The notes under the pieces are model-generated. The model was not told the DNA's origin. It was given only the letters and a program-made list of their open reading frames with translations, and did not search any database. Shown here one piece after another: positions 1 through 7,251 of a stretch of DNA of 50,895 nt. The translations under genes and the position numbers were made by a program. The first letter of the stretch is position 1. Each line of letters begins with the position of its first letter. Source of the DNA: Bacteroides fluxus YIT 12057 (GTDB taxonomy: Bacteria; Bacteroidota; Bacteroidia; Bacteroidales; Bacteroidaceae); NCBI RefSeq assembly GCF_000195635.1, contig NZ_GL882656.1, forward strand, positions 1 to 50,895, in the 5' to 3' direction.

Positions 1-2
1 AT

Positions 3-110
3 GCCATTTATGTCTTCGAATTCAAACTGGACGGGAAACGTCTTGTGAAGGTAGGGGTGAACTTCAGCAAGGAGACACGGAATGTGGACAGGTATATTAT
101 GGAAGAATAA
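3..110 (+). CDS. C-terminal fragment of an AAA-ATPase/PD-(D/E)XK nuclease-like protein (partial at window edge)
   Basis: The frame is open from the left edge and stops at 108-110, so only the last 35 residues are visible. They include FEFKLDG followed directly by KRLVKVGVNFS and then KETRNVDRY. In the Bacteroidetes ATP-binding proteins with a C-terminal DUF1703 (PD-(D/E)XK) domain, as I remember them, the E-x-K nuclease strand and the VGVNFS strand are separated by about 25-30 residues (an 'AEEAL..QI..K.Y' helix). Here they are adjacent, which suggests an internal in-frame deletion. The family call is by motif memory. The protein may be a decayed or shortened copy. The next gene starts 15 nt downstream. 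Confidence 0.55.
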   Translation, partial: AIYVFEFKLDGKRLVKVGVNFSKETRNVDRYIMEE

Positions 111-125
111 TATAATGGAATCATA

Positions 126-698
126 ATGAAAAGAGTCTATACCAGAACCGGAGATAAAGGAATGACCGGCATTCACGGTGGTGCACGTGTCCCGAAAGAT
201 GATATCCGTATTGAAGCTAATGGCTGCCTGGATGAGCTGAATGCTATAATCGGCATTGTACGTTCCATGCTTCCGGCTGATGATGAGTGGCAGAATCTGT
301 TGCATACGGTTCAGCGGGAGTTGATGGTTGTAATGAGTCACGTGGCGACTCCTCCGGGGGTGGTGAATCCTAATCCTGTCTCGGCAGCGGAACTTGTCTT
401 GCGTTGTGAAAAAGAAATGGATACCATGACCGGACAATTGCAGGAGAACGGCTATTTTCTTTTGCCGGGCGGAACGCCCGTATCTGCCCAACTTCATTTT
501 GCCCGCACTGTAGCCCGCCGTGCTGAACGTCGCTTATGGACACTCAACCGCCGGGAACCTGTCAATGGAGATATCCTGCGCCTCGTAAACCGTCTTTCCG
601 ATTTGTTCTTTGTGATGGCACGCATGGAGATGCAACGCCAGGACTGGACGGAGGAGAAGTGGCAGGAATTTGCGTATAAAAGAAAGAGCGGGAAATGA
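126..698 (+). CDS. pduO: PduO-type ATP:cob(I)alamin adenosyltransferase
   Basis: This 190-residue protein should transfer the 5'-deoxyadenosyl group from ATP to cob(I)alamin or cob(I)yrinate diamide in the cytoplasm, giving coenzyme B12. The N-terminal YTRTGDKG (residues 5-12) is the ATP-binding signature of the PduO/MMAB family. It is followed by the helical-bundle motif CLDELNA (33-39), and RTVARRAERR (126-135) carries the conserved arginines near the active site. Length and order match the family. It lies 15 nt after the preceding fragment and converges with pncB. It belongs functionally with the cob genes at 7.2-13.9 kb, although an exporter operon separates them. The ATG at 126 is the natural start because the signature begins five codons in. 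Confidence 0.9.
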   Translation: MKRVYTRTGDKGMTGIHGGARVPKDDIRIEANGCLDELNAIIGIVRSMLPADDEWQNLLHTVQRELMVVMSHVATPPGVVNPNPVSAAELVLRCEKEMDTMTGQLQENGYFLLPGGTPVSAQLHFARTVARRAERRLWTLNRREPVNGDILRLVNRLSDLFFVMARMEMQRQDWTEEKWQEFAYKRKSGK

Positions 699-741
699 TG
701 ACCAAGGATTGGTATAATTCATGCATGCCGGTATAGGATAA

Positions 742-1914
742 TCAATCATTAATCGTCAGCCGCAAATCGTACAGACAAGCCTGTACCTCTGCCTTACTGC
801 CGATGTGCTTTCCCACATCGTCCGATAATTTTACGCATTCCCGCCATTCCTGGTTGACATTCATTTTGCACCGGGTCAGTTTCATTACGATATTAGAAGG
901 CTTGAAGCCGGTATCATTGGTCAGATTTGTGCCGATGCCGAAAGCGCAACGGATTTTTCCGGAGCAATATTTCTGTATGTCAAGTGCCTTGCCGAAATCC
1001 AGCGCATTGCTGAATACGATGGTTTTGGTAGTCGGGTCAATTCCCAATTCACGATAGCGGGCTACAAGCTTATCGGTAAAATCAAATTCATTGCCGGAAT
1101 CGCAGCGCACCCCGTCGAACAGCTTGGCTTGCTTGCGGCTCAGGTTGCTCAGAAAGATGCCGGAAGTGTAGGTGTCTGACAGTGCAATGCCTAAATCACC
1201 GTCATATACATTCACCCAGTTTTCCAGTGCCATGTAATTGGCATGCTTGTACCCGAATTGTGCGCCATGGAACATGAACCATTCATGTGGATGCGTCCCC
1301 ATAGGTTTCATGCCATACTTCATGGCAAAGTGACAGTTGGAAGTCCCGGTACAGTATTTTGAAGTTTGTTTGAGGTAACCGATCACTTTGTCCTGCACGT
1401 CGAGGGAGAAACGTCTGCGCGTTCCGAATTCGGAAAAAGACAATTGATGTTCATTGGAGAGTTTGACCTTTTCCGATAATTTGCTGAGGATATTGTCCCA
1501 GTCAGCTACATTACCCAAAGCCCGGTTCTTTATTTCCGATACGATGGCAAGCAAGGGTACTTCATAAAGGGTTGCTTTATACAGATAGTCCGTTATTTCA
1601 ATATTTAGATGCCCTCCTTCGTCTAGATGGACCTTTATTTTCTCTGCCTGGAAGCGGAAAGAGGAGAGCCATTCCCAATAAACTCCGGGTAGAAATCGGC
1701 AATGACAGACCATATATTCCCGTTCTTCATCGGTCAATGCAACTTGTTCCAACTGAGTGATTGCCGCTTTCAGTCTTTTCAGAAACTCATCCGTGTAAGC
1801 CGTTTCGTCCCTATCCTTGAAACTGAATGTTCCCATAGCATTGGGAAACAACTTGATGTAGGCATACGAAGTGGTGAACTTGTATAGGTCCGTATCTAAT
1901 ATTGTATGAATCAT
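742..1914 (-). CDS. pncB: Nicotinate phosphoribosyltransferase
   Basis: This 390-residue protein fits PncB, which converts nicotinate, PRPP and ATP to nicotinate mononucleotide in the Preiss-Handler route to NAD. It starts LDTDLYKFT (residues 6-14), the usual N-terminal motif. It contains GTSNCHFA and GTHPHEWFMFHGA; the histidine of the latter corresponds to the residue phosphorylated during ATP coupling. It also has FDGVRCDSGNEFDF, the PRPP-binding region. The product, NaMN, is also the substrate of CobT encoded at 12250-13287, so its position near the cobalamin genes makes metabolic sense. Its 3' end converges with the pduO gene across 43 nt; no strong terminator is visible there. Confidence 0.93.
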   Translation of the reverse strand: MIHTILDTDLYKFTTSYAYIKLFPNAMGTFSFKDRDETAYTDEFLKRLKAAITQLEQVALTDEEREYMVCHCRFLPGVYWEWLSSFRFQAEKIKVHLDEGGHLNIEITDYLYKATLYEVPLLAIVSEIKNRALGNVADWDNILSKLSEKVKLSNEHQLSFSEFGTRRRFSLDVQDKVIGYLKQTSKYCTGTSNCHFAMKYGMKPMGTHPHEWFMFHGAQFGYKHANYMALENWVNVYDGDLGIALSDTYTSGIFLSNLSRKQAKLFDGVRCDSGNEFDFTDKLVARYRELGIDPTTKTIVFSNALDFGKALDIQKYCSGKIRCAFGIGTNLTNDTGFKPSNIVMKLTRCKMNVNQEWRECVKLSDDVGKHIGSKAEVQACLYDLRLTIND

Positions 1915-2051
1915 TGTTCAGTATTTTGAATTAGAAAATTGATTTCGGGCATGAAGATAGCGACTTTTTCTCATTTTGTTGTCATTAAATTGTTAACAAC
2001 AGAATATTCCTATTAAACCATGTTATAAAAGAATCTGTTACGGGTAGAAAT

Positions 2052-2082
2052 TTTGGAGAAATCATAGAACTCCGTATATTTG
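2052..2082 (+). promoter_or_regulatory. Consensus Bacteroides promoter facing a short intergenic transcript
   Basis: TTTG at 2052-2055 is separated by exactly 19 nt from TATATTTG at 2075-2082, a full match to the TTTG/TAnnTTTG form. Both flanking genes are on the minus strand, so the promoter does not serve an annotated protein gene. The expected start point is near 2089. Confidence 0.65.
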
Positions 2083-2088
2083 CAATGT

Positions 2089-2156
2089 GTTTTTCATAGT
2101 ATTAGATTTAAGGTTAACGAAAGATTGGCTGTCTGGGATAGATAGCCTTTTTTTTT
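2089..2156 (+). ncRNA. Candidate small RNA, about 68 nt
   Basis: A consensus promoter (2052-2082) is followed within 75 nt by a hairpin at 2127-2147 (GGCTGTCT paired to AGATAGCC, one G-U) and nine Ts at 2148-2156. No reading frame of credible length lies between them. The last 40 nt overlap, in antisense, the 3' end of the ABC-2 permease gene, which stops at 2114. It could instead be a member of a dispersed leader-like repeat; I could not compare it with RNA families. Confidence 0.4.
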
Positions 2157-4501
2157 GTGGTGTGCAGAGCCCACGCCCCATAAACAAAGACTTGTATCCA
2201 AAGAATCAGCATCTGCGGCCAGATGTCGGACAGGCTGGCACCCATGGAGTTTAGTTTTACGAAGGCGAGCACGGCGGGAGCTACCGGGAATATGTAGTGC
2301 GCAGCCTGCCAATACCACGGCATCAGTTCCAGAGGATAGGAAACTCCGGATAGGAAAATATATCCCACGGAGAAAAAGGCTATCATCAACAGAGGAGCTT
2401 CTGAATCCGTGAACCAACGTGAAACAGCAAGGGCAAAGAAACTTGTGCCCAACAGGAAAGGAATCATTAGGATGGTAATGTCCCATCCGTTCCCGATATT
2501 GGGAATGCTGAATATATGTGGCAATAATCCCAGCAGGAATAAGGAAAATACGGCATAAAGCATGATATATACAAAAGTTCTTCCCGAAACAATACGTAAA
2601 GCATCTTTCAGCGAACCGCCACTCATCAAGACAATACCTTTTCTCCGTGCTTCTGCTTCTTCGCCTGTCAGCATGGCAATGACCATCAGTAATGTCTGGA
2701 AGATGATGACGATCATAACTGCGGGAATCAGATAGGAGCCATAGCCTTCCGTATAATTATAGAGGGCTGTTCCCGATACGTTGACAGGGGCCGAAGAAGC
2801 CACAGCCAGTAATCCTTGCGGAGGCAGGAAAACAGTACCCTCCAGACGGTGGGCATCGTTTACGGCAAGCATTACCCGGGTGCTGGATTCTTGCAGGCCT
2901 TTGAAGTTCAGAAATGCGTCGGTTGCTGCATAAAGGATGAATACGGAAGTTTCACCACGTGCTACGCGTGCCTCAAAATCAGCGGGCAAATAGAGAATGC
3001 CTGCCACATCCCCCTGCTTCATCCATTTACGGGCCTCGAGGATATTGGACGTCTGTCCGTAAACGGCCGTCTGCGGAGTAGCATTCAGCAGGCGGGTATA
3101 TTCACGGCTAAGGGTGGAATGTGAGAGATCGACCACTGCTACGGGAGCTTTGCGCACCAGGTTTGGAGCATACATATAGTTGTAAAGCAGTCCGTAGAGG
3201 AAAATGCCGCCGGCCAATACCAGGAGGATGGCAGGATTGGTGGAGATATTCCGCCATTCATGCCGGATGACAGCAGGGATGGAAACGGAGGCAAGAGGTT
3301 CCGCATATTCTGCCTCAGAGCTTTTTCCCGATTTGGAAATCCACCATCTTAGCAACGGCAGCAGCAGTAATGCCACCAATGGGAATGTGAAAAGAATGGC
3401 TGCCGATTGCCAATAGTAGGCATATCCGGCATCAAAATAAATGATGGCCTGCGCGGCTTCTGTGAAGTGGCGTACAGGAAAGAGGTAGGAGGCAGCGTGT
3501 ACCGGCGCGTACATGGCCGTGACGGGGAAGGTGACACCGGACAGGGTGGCTCCCAAGGAACCTACCATGGATACTACACTGATGATATAGGCTATTTTCG
3601 GAAAAATGGAAAAAATGAATACCGCAAGGGCTTGTGTGGCGATGATAAACAGTACTGTCATTAGGTTCATCATCCACAGGCTGCCTTGGAAAGGTATGTG
3701 CAGTACACCGAATAATACATAGTTTGCCAGTATGCCGATTAGTGAGAATATGGCAGTGTAGGGCAGCAGTTTTCCCGTAATGGCAGTCAGGATATTGTGG
3801 TTTGCAGTTGCCATCCACTCTTGTGACGTACCGGATTTTAGTTCGCTGCCTATGGAATAGACCGTGAGGAGCAGAATCAATATCTGGAAAAGTACGAAGA
3901 AAAACGGTTGGCTCAGATAGACGGAATAGTCCATGTCCGGATTATACAGCGGGTGTGTACTGGCTTCTACCGGTAACAGGAATGTCTGTATCTGTTCCCG
4001 GCCTGTGCCCAATGCTTCTGCCTGTACTACGATGGGGGAGAGTGCGACGGGAGCAAGGGTGTTTTCAAATGCCGCCATGAGTTCGCTGCCAACGGAAAGA
4101 AGGGCGTAATGGTAATAATAGACAAGGGTGGCATTGGTACCCGTTACCGCCTTTTGCCCGAATTGGGGAGGGATAACGAGATATCCGTATATTTCTTTCC
4201 GTTGCAAGTCACGCCGCGCAGCCGTTTCATCGGTGTAGCGTTTGGTTACCCGGAAGGTAGGGGTGGCGGAGATTCGGCGGGATATGTTGCGTGAAGTAGC
4301 CGTGTTGTCCTGGTCCACTATGCCTACGGGGATATTCTCCATCTGCCCGTTTCCAAAGATCGTAGCCATGAAGAAAAGGCAGAACAAGGGTAGCACGATA
4401 CATACGCCGAAATAGAGACGGCGGGAGGTCATGCGGTGCCATTCGCGGAGAATGACCATACGGAGTGCTTGCATGGCGCAGCAGGATTCTTTATTCTTCA
4501 T
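2114..4501 (-). CDS. ABC-2 type permease, tandem-duplicated (two permease units in one chain)
   Basis: This 795-residue inner-membrane protein has two homologous YhhJ/YbhR-type halves. Unit 1 (about 15-375) starts REWHRM, has a membrane anchor near 28-48, a periplasmic domain starting VGIVDQDNTATSR, then a block of hydrophobic helices. Unit 2 (about 405-790) repeats the pattern: RHEWRNI, an anchor, then VAVVDLSHSTLSREY and a second helix block. Such permeases export drugs or envelope components with a membrane-fusion protein and TolC. The ATG at 4499-4501 overlaps the hlyD stop as ATGA, so translation is probably coupled. No ATP-binding subunit is present in the operon. The substrate cannot be told from sequence. 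Confidence 0.85.
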   Translation of the reverse strand: MKNKESCCAMQALRMVILREWHRMTSRRLYFGVCIVLPLFCLFFMATIFGNGQMENIPVGIVDQDNTATSRNISRRISATPTFRVTKRYTDETAARRDLQRKEIYGYLVIPPQFGQKAVTGTNATLVYYYHYALLSVGSELMAAFENTLAPVALSPIVVQAEALGTGREQIQTFLLPVEASTHPLYNPDMDYSVYLSQPFFFVLFQILILLLTVYSIGSELKSGTSQEWMATANHNILTAITGKLLPYTAIFSLIGILANYVLFGVLHIPFQGSLWMMNLMTVLFIIATQALAVFIFSIFPKIAYIISVVSMVGSLGATLSGVTFPVTAMYAPVHAASYLFPVRHFTEAAQAIIYFDAGYAYYWQSAAILFTFPLVALLLLPLLRWWISKSGKSSEAEYAEPLASVSIPAVIRHEWRNISTNPAILLVLAGGIFLYGLLYNYMYAPNLVRKAPVAVVDLSHSTLSREYTRLLNATPQTAVYGQTSNILEARKWMKQGDVAGILYLPADFEARVARGETSVFILYAATDAFLNFKGLQESSTRVMLAVNDAHRLEGTVFLPPQGLLAVASSAPVNVSGTALYNYTEGYGSYLIPAVMIVIIFQTLLMVIAMLTGEEAEARRKGIVLMSGGSLKDALRIVSGRTFVYIMLYAVFSLFLLGLLPHIFSIPNIGNGWDITILMIPFLLGTSFFALAVSRWFTDSEAPLLMIAFFSVGYIFLSGVSYPLELMPWYWQAAHYIFPVAPAVLAFVKLNSMGASLSDIWPQMLILWIQVFVYGAWALHTTKKKAIYPRQPIFR
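2127..2156 (+). terminator. Intrinsic terminator inside the 3' end of the opposing permease gene
   Basis: An 8-bp stem (2127-2134 with 2140-2147, loop 2135-2139) is followed by nine Ts on the plus strand. On the minus strand the T-run encodes the lysines near the permease C-terminus, so the structure acts as a terminator only for plus-strand transcription. Confidence 0.65.
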
Positions 4502-5493
4502 GGTTTGCTTTTCAAGGTTAAGAGCACTGACATTCCGGGACGTAAATCTTCGACCGCCTGTGTGGGCCGTGCATGGATCTCAAATGTCTGCATGTCGTAA
4601 CTGCCAGTCTGCCTGGTTGATTTCCAGGTGGCGAAACTGCCCAGCGGGCTGATGTAATAGATGCGGAATTCTATTTCCTTTTTGCCGATAGCGGGAACAT
4701 CGGCTTTGAATGTTTCTCCCATCTTGAATCGGGGCATCAGATCCTCGCGTATGTTCAGTACAACGTGTGCGTCGCCCATGACTACGAGGCTCATGATGGG
4801 AGTGCCCGGAGCAACCAGTTCACCCCGTTTCGGAAATATGGTAGCTATCTGCCCGGTTTCGGGAGCTGTCAAGCGGGAGTCAACCAAAAGAGAAGATACT
4901 TCATCCACTGTGCTGCGGGCGGCATCCACGAGACTGCGGGCAGCGGCACGGTCTTCGCTTTGCGCACCATCTACCGCCATCTGGTATTGTTCATAGGCGG
5001 CACGTTCGGCTGCCTGTGCGGCTTTATACAGAGCCTCTACTTCATCCTTTCTTTGGGAAGTGACCACGCTGTCCTTGTATAGAGTCAGAATACGCTGATA
5101 GGTGGTTTTGGCAAGGGTAAGGTCGCTTTGGGTCTTGTTCCATAATTGGCGGGCGGTAGCGACAATCTGGCGTCGGGTACCGGCATCTATCTTTTTGTTC
5201 TGTTCCTTAGCTACTTGTTCCAATGCATTTACTTGGCGGTATTTGGCCTCAATGGTAGGGCTGTTGATGACGACCAGTGTGTCTCCGGCTTTTACCCAAT
5301 CCCCTTCTTGCACAAGGAACGAATCCACACGTCCCGGAAGTTTGCCGCTGATACGGATTTCAGTAGCTTCTATCTGGCCTTGCAGTACCAATGGCTGTCT
5401 GCTCATGAGTAACATTCCTGCGGCGGATACGATGACCGTAATGACCAGGATAACGATAAATGCAATGCTGATGCTTTTATTATTGACTTTCAT
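4498..5493 (-). CDS. HlyD-family membrane fusion (periplasmic adaptor) protein
   Basis: This 331-residue adaptor would link the ABC-2 permease to the outer-membrane channel. Residues about 9-29 form a single membrane anchor. GQIEATEIRISGKLPGRV (38-55) and VQEGDWVKAGDTLVVI (61-76) are the first lipoyl/biotinyl half-motif. Residues about 85-200 are a long alanine/glutamine-rich helical hairpin, and LTAPETGQIATIFPKRGELV supplies the second lipoyl half. The C-terminal beta-barrel ends RPGMSVLLTLKSKP. It starts 17 nt after the TolC gene and overlaps the permease gene by 4 nt, so the three form one operon (order tolC, hlyD, permease). Confidence 0.9.
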   Translation of the reverse strand: MKVNNKSISIAFIVILVITVIVSAAGMLLMSRQPLVLQGQIEATEIRISGKLPGRVDSFLVQEGDWVKAGDTLVVINSPTIEAKYRQVNALEQVAKEQNKKIDAGTRRQIVATARQLWNKTQSDLTLAKTTYQRILTLYKDSVVTSQRKDEVEALYKAAQAAERAAYEQYQMAVDGAQSEDRAAARSLVDAARSTVDEVSSLLVDSRLTAPETGQIATIFPKRGELVAPGTPIMSLVVMGDAHVVLNIREDLMPRFKMGETFKADVPAIGKKEIEFRIYYISPLGSFATWKSTRQTGSYDMQTFEIHARPTQAVEDLRPGMSVLLTLKSKP

Positions 5494-5510
5494 GATGGAT
5501 GGTTTGGTGG

Positions 5511-6974
5511 TTAATGGTTAATGATGGATGAAGGGGAATCCTCCACGATGTATTGCTCGAAATGTTCCGGTGTCCCGCAAAGGGCAAGGAGATTCATCAA
5601 GGCCACATCGTATTCATAACAGGCGGCAAGCCGTGCCACGCGCACAGTTGCCAGCATGGTTTCGGCATCCACTACTTCCGTACTGGTTGCCATGCCTTCG
5701 GCGAATGATTTCTTGCGGATACGTACCAGCTCTTCACTCAGTTCGATGGTGGTGTTCAGGGCACGTACATTGTCTTGCGCTTTTTGGAGTTGGGTGTAGA
5801 GCTTGTCTATGCCGACACTTAAGTCTTCTTTGGCTTTTTCTTGTCCCAGGGCAAGGGTCTGCCGGACTATCTTGGACTGACGGATACGCTTCTCGCGTGC
5901 CAGACCGTCGAACAAGTTCCAGGTGAAGCCTACACCTACCATGGTACGGGGAACAAGATTGCTCTGTATGCCATGGGCATAGAGGGTTTGTTTGCCAAAC
6001 AGGGCGATGTCCGGCAGGTATCCGCTTTGGTCAATGTGAAGTTGTTGCCTGGCTATTTGGGATTGAAGTTGCAGTTGGTTTACTATATAGTTTTCCATCT
6101 GCATGGTTTGTACAAACTCTTCTTTGACGGGCAGACTGGTATTGATAAACAGAGGAGAAGTGGGCAGTATGCTGCAGGTATCTTTCAGATTCAAAAGGGT
6201 ACGCAGGGCACTTTGCACTACGGTGACTTCTTTCCGGGCCGCTTCCAATGCCCGTTGGGCTTCGTCCATATTTACTTGGGCGAAAAGACGTCCCGCCTTG
6301 TCTATCATGCCGGCAGCTTCCAGTTTGAGGGCATTTTCATAATGGCGTTTCAGACTGTTGTAGGTATCTTGCCGCACACGTGCTACTTCCCGGGCCAGAC
6401 GTAACCCGAAATAGCTTTCGGCAAGCAGGGTGCGTTGTGTGGCATCCGTCTGTTCACGGTTTTCGCGGGCAAGGTCAATCAGGCTATTTCCGATCTTGGA
6501 GGCACGGATTCGTTTTCCTCCGGAGAATACCACCCATTCGGCAGTCAGTCCGACGGAGGTCAGGTTTCGTGGAGCAAGGGGAAAAGCGAGGGTATGGGAA
6601 CCTATCTGGTCCAATATGCCGCTGATGAATTTATCGTCCGGCAGAATGTTGTGTACAAAGTCCTTGGCAGGGTCGGTAAATGTGGAGAGCGGCTGTTTGA
6701 CTTCTATCTTTTCGGACAGATGTACGAAAGTCCCGGCACCTTGCAGGGAAGGATACCAGAGAGCATTCAGCTTATCGCGTTCGGCACGGGCGGTCTCTAT
6801 GCCCTTGTCGGCTATTTGCAGGCTACGGTTACCTTGCTGCATCTGTCGCAGGGCATCTCCGAAGCTGAGAGAGAACGTGCTGCCGGAGGAGGATTGGGCT
6901 ACCGCCGTACCGCTTGCGGTCAAGGCAGTACAGGCTATTACCGTGACAAGCATCGGACATAATTGATTATTCAT
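5511..6974 (-). CDS. TolC-family outer-membrane efflux protein
   Basis: This 487-residue protein starts with a signal peptide (about 1-26, ending TAVAQ). It has the two repeated outer-membrane-efflux domains, each with long helices: one around 45-250 (including GFGDAL-like SFGDALRQMQQGNRSL) and the second around 265-475 (GVGFTWNLFDGLAREKRIRQSK is the characteristic strand-helix junction). It forms the outer-membrane and periplasmic channel of the exporter with the downstream HlyD and ABC-2 permease. It is the first gene of the operon and is transcribed divergently from cobQ. The 277-nt gap between them holds a potential RNA structure, described separately. Confidence 0.9.
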   Translation of the reverse strand: MNNQLCPMLVTVIACTALTASGTAVAQSSSGSTFSLSFGDALRQMQQGNRSLQIADKGIETARAERDKLNALWYPSLQGAGTFVHLSEKIEVKQPLSTFTDPAKDFVHNILPDDKFISGILDQIGSHTLAFPLAPRNLTSVGLTAEWVVFSGGKRIRASKIGNSLIDLARENREQTDATQRTLLAESYFGLRLAREVARVRQDTYNSLKRHYENALKLEAAGMIDKAGRLFAQVNMDEAQRALEAARKEVTVVQSALRTLLNLKDTCSILPTSPLFINTSLPVKEEFVQTMQMENYIVNQLQLQSQIARQQLHIDQSGYLPDIALFGKQTLYAHGIQSNLVPRTMVGVGFTWNLFDGLAREKRIRQSKIVRQTLALGQEKAKEDLSVGIDKLYTQLQKAQDNVRALNTTIELSEELVRIRKKSFAEGMATSTEVVDAETMLATVRVARLAACYEYDVALMNLLALCGTPEHFEQYIVEDSPSSIINH

Positions 6975-7092
6975 GAGTTCGTTCGGTTTAGGTATTTCTT
7001 GCTTTTTTAAACAAGAGGGGGTAAGGATTGTTCATATCGTAAGAGTATAAATCAAAATGATTATCCGCAGTATTACTTCCCATGCCACTCTT

Positions 7093-7174
7093 CCGCATCA
7101 AGGGCTGTCAGTGTAACAGCGAAACGGGATAAGGATGAATCGTGTAAATAACCGATTAAGGGTATGGGATGCGG
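7093..7174. other. Candidate structured element in the tolC/cobQ divergent region
   Basis: Three nested inverted repeats form a three-way junction: an outer stem 7093-7099 with 7168-7174 (CCGCATC/GATGCGG), hairpin 7104-7108 with 7116-7120 (GCTGT/ACAGC), and hairpin 7138-7142 with 7153-7157 (AATCG/CGATT). Because stems are symmetric, either strand could fold. The cobQ -7 motif lies downstream of it, so a cobQ transcript from there would exclude it; the minus strand leads into tolC. I compared it with the cobalamin riboswitch consensus and could not match the B12 box, so no class is assigned. Confidence 0.35.
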
Positions 7175-7201
7175 ATAGCATGATTTTTGAAAGGTTTTTA
7201 G

Positions 7202-7209
7202 TACCTTTG
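7202..7209 (+). promoter_or_regulatory. -7 motif for cobQ
   Basis: TACCTTTG matches TAnnTTTG. It ends 42 nt before the cobQ start codon. No convincing -33 TTTG lies at the usual 19-21 nt spacing (a TTTG at 7186-7189 is too close). Confidence 0.5.
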
Positions 7210-7251
7210 CCGGCGCTGAATCCGGAATTCAGTTACTAAACAGATAAAGAT

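Noticed and set aside
77..90. GyrA quinolone-resistance mutation
   Set aside because: These are GyrA residue numbers, not window bases. Glycine at 86 differs from E. coli aspartate at 87, but serine at 82 is intact; glycine is as I remember the normal Bacteroides residue, so no resistance is claimed.
699..741. Terminator between pduO and pncB
   Set aside because: GATTG/CAATC ends can pair, but the interior is poorly matched and has no T-run; not strong enough to list.
6430..6966. 178- and 175-codon plus-strand ORFs overlapping tolC
   Set aside because: Antisense shadows of the efflux protein gene with no domain or start signal.
6975..7251. Cobalamin riboswitch in the tolC/cobQ gap
   Set aside because: Some short matches (CCCG, CTGT-A) exist on the minus strand, but the B12 box and the 3' kissing-loop motif could not be found in the right order. 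Left as an unclassified structure.
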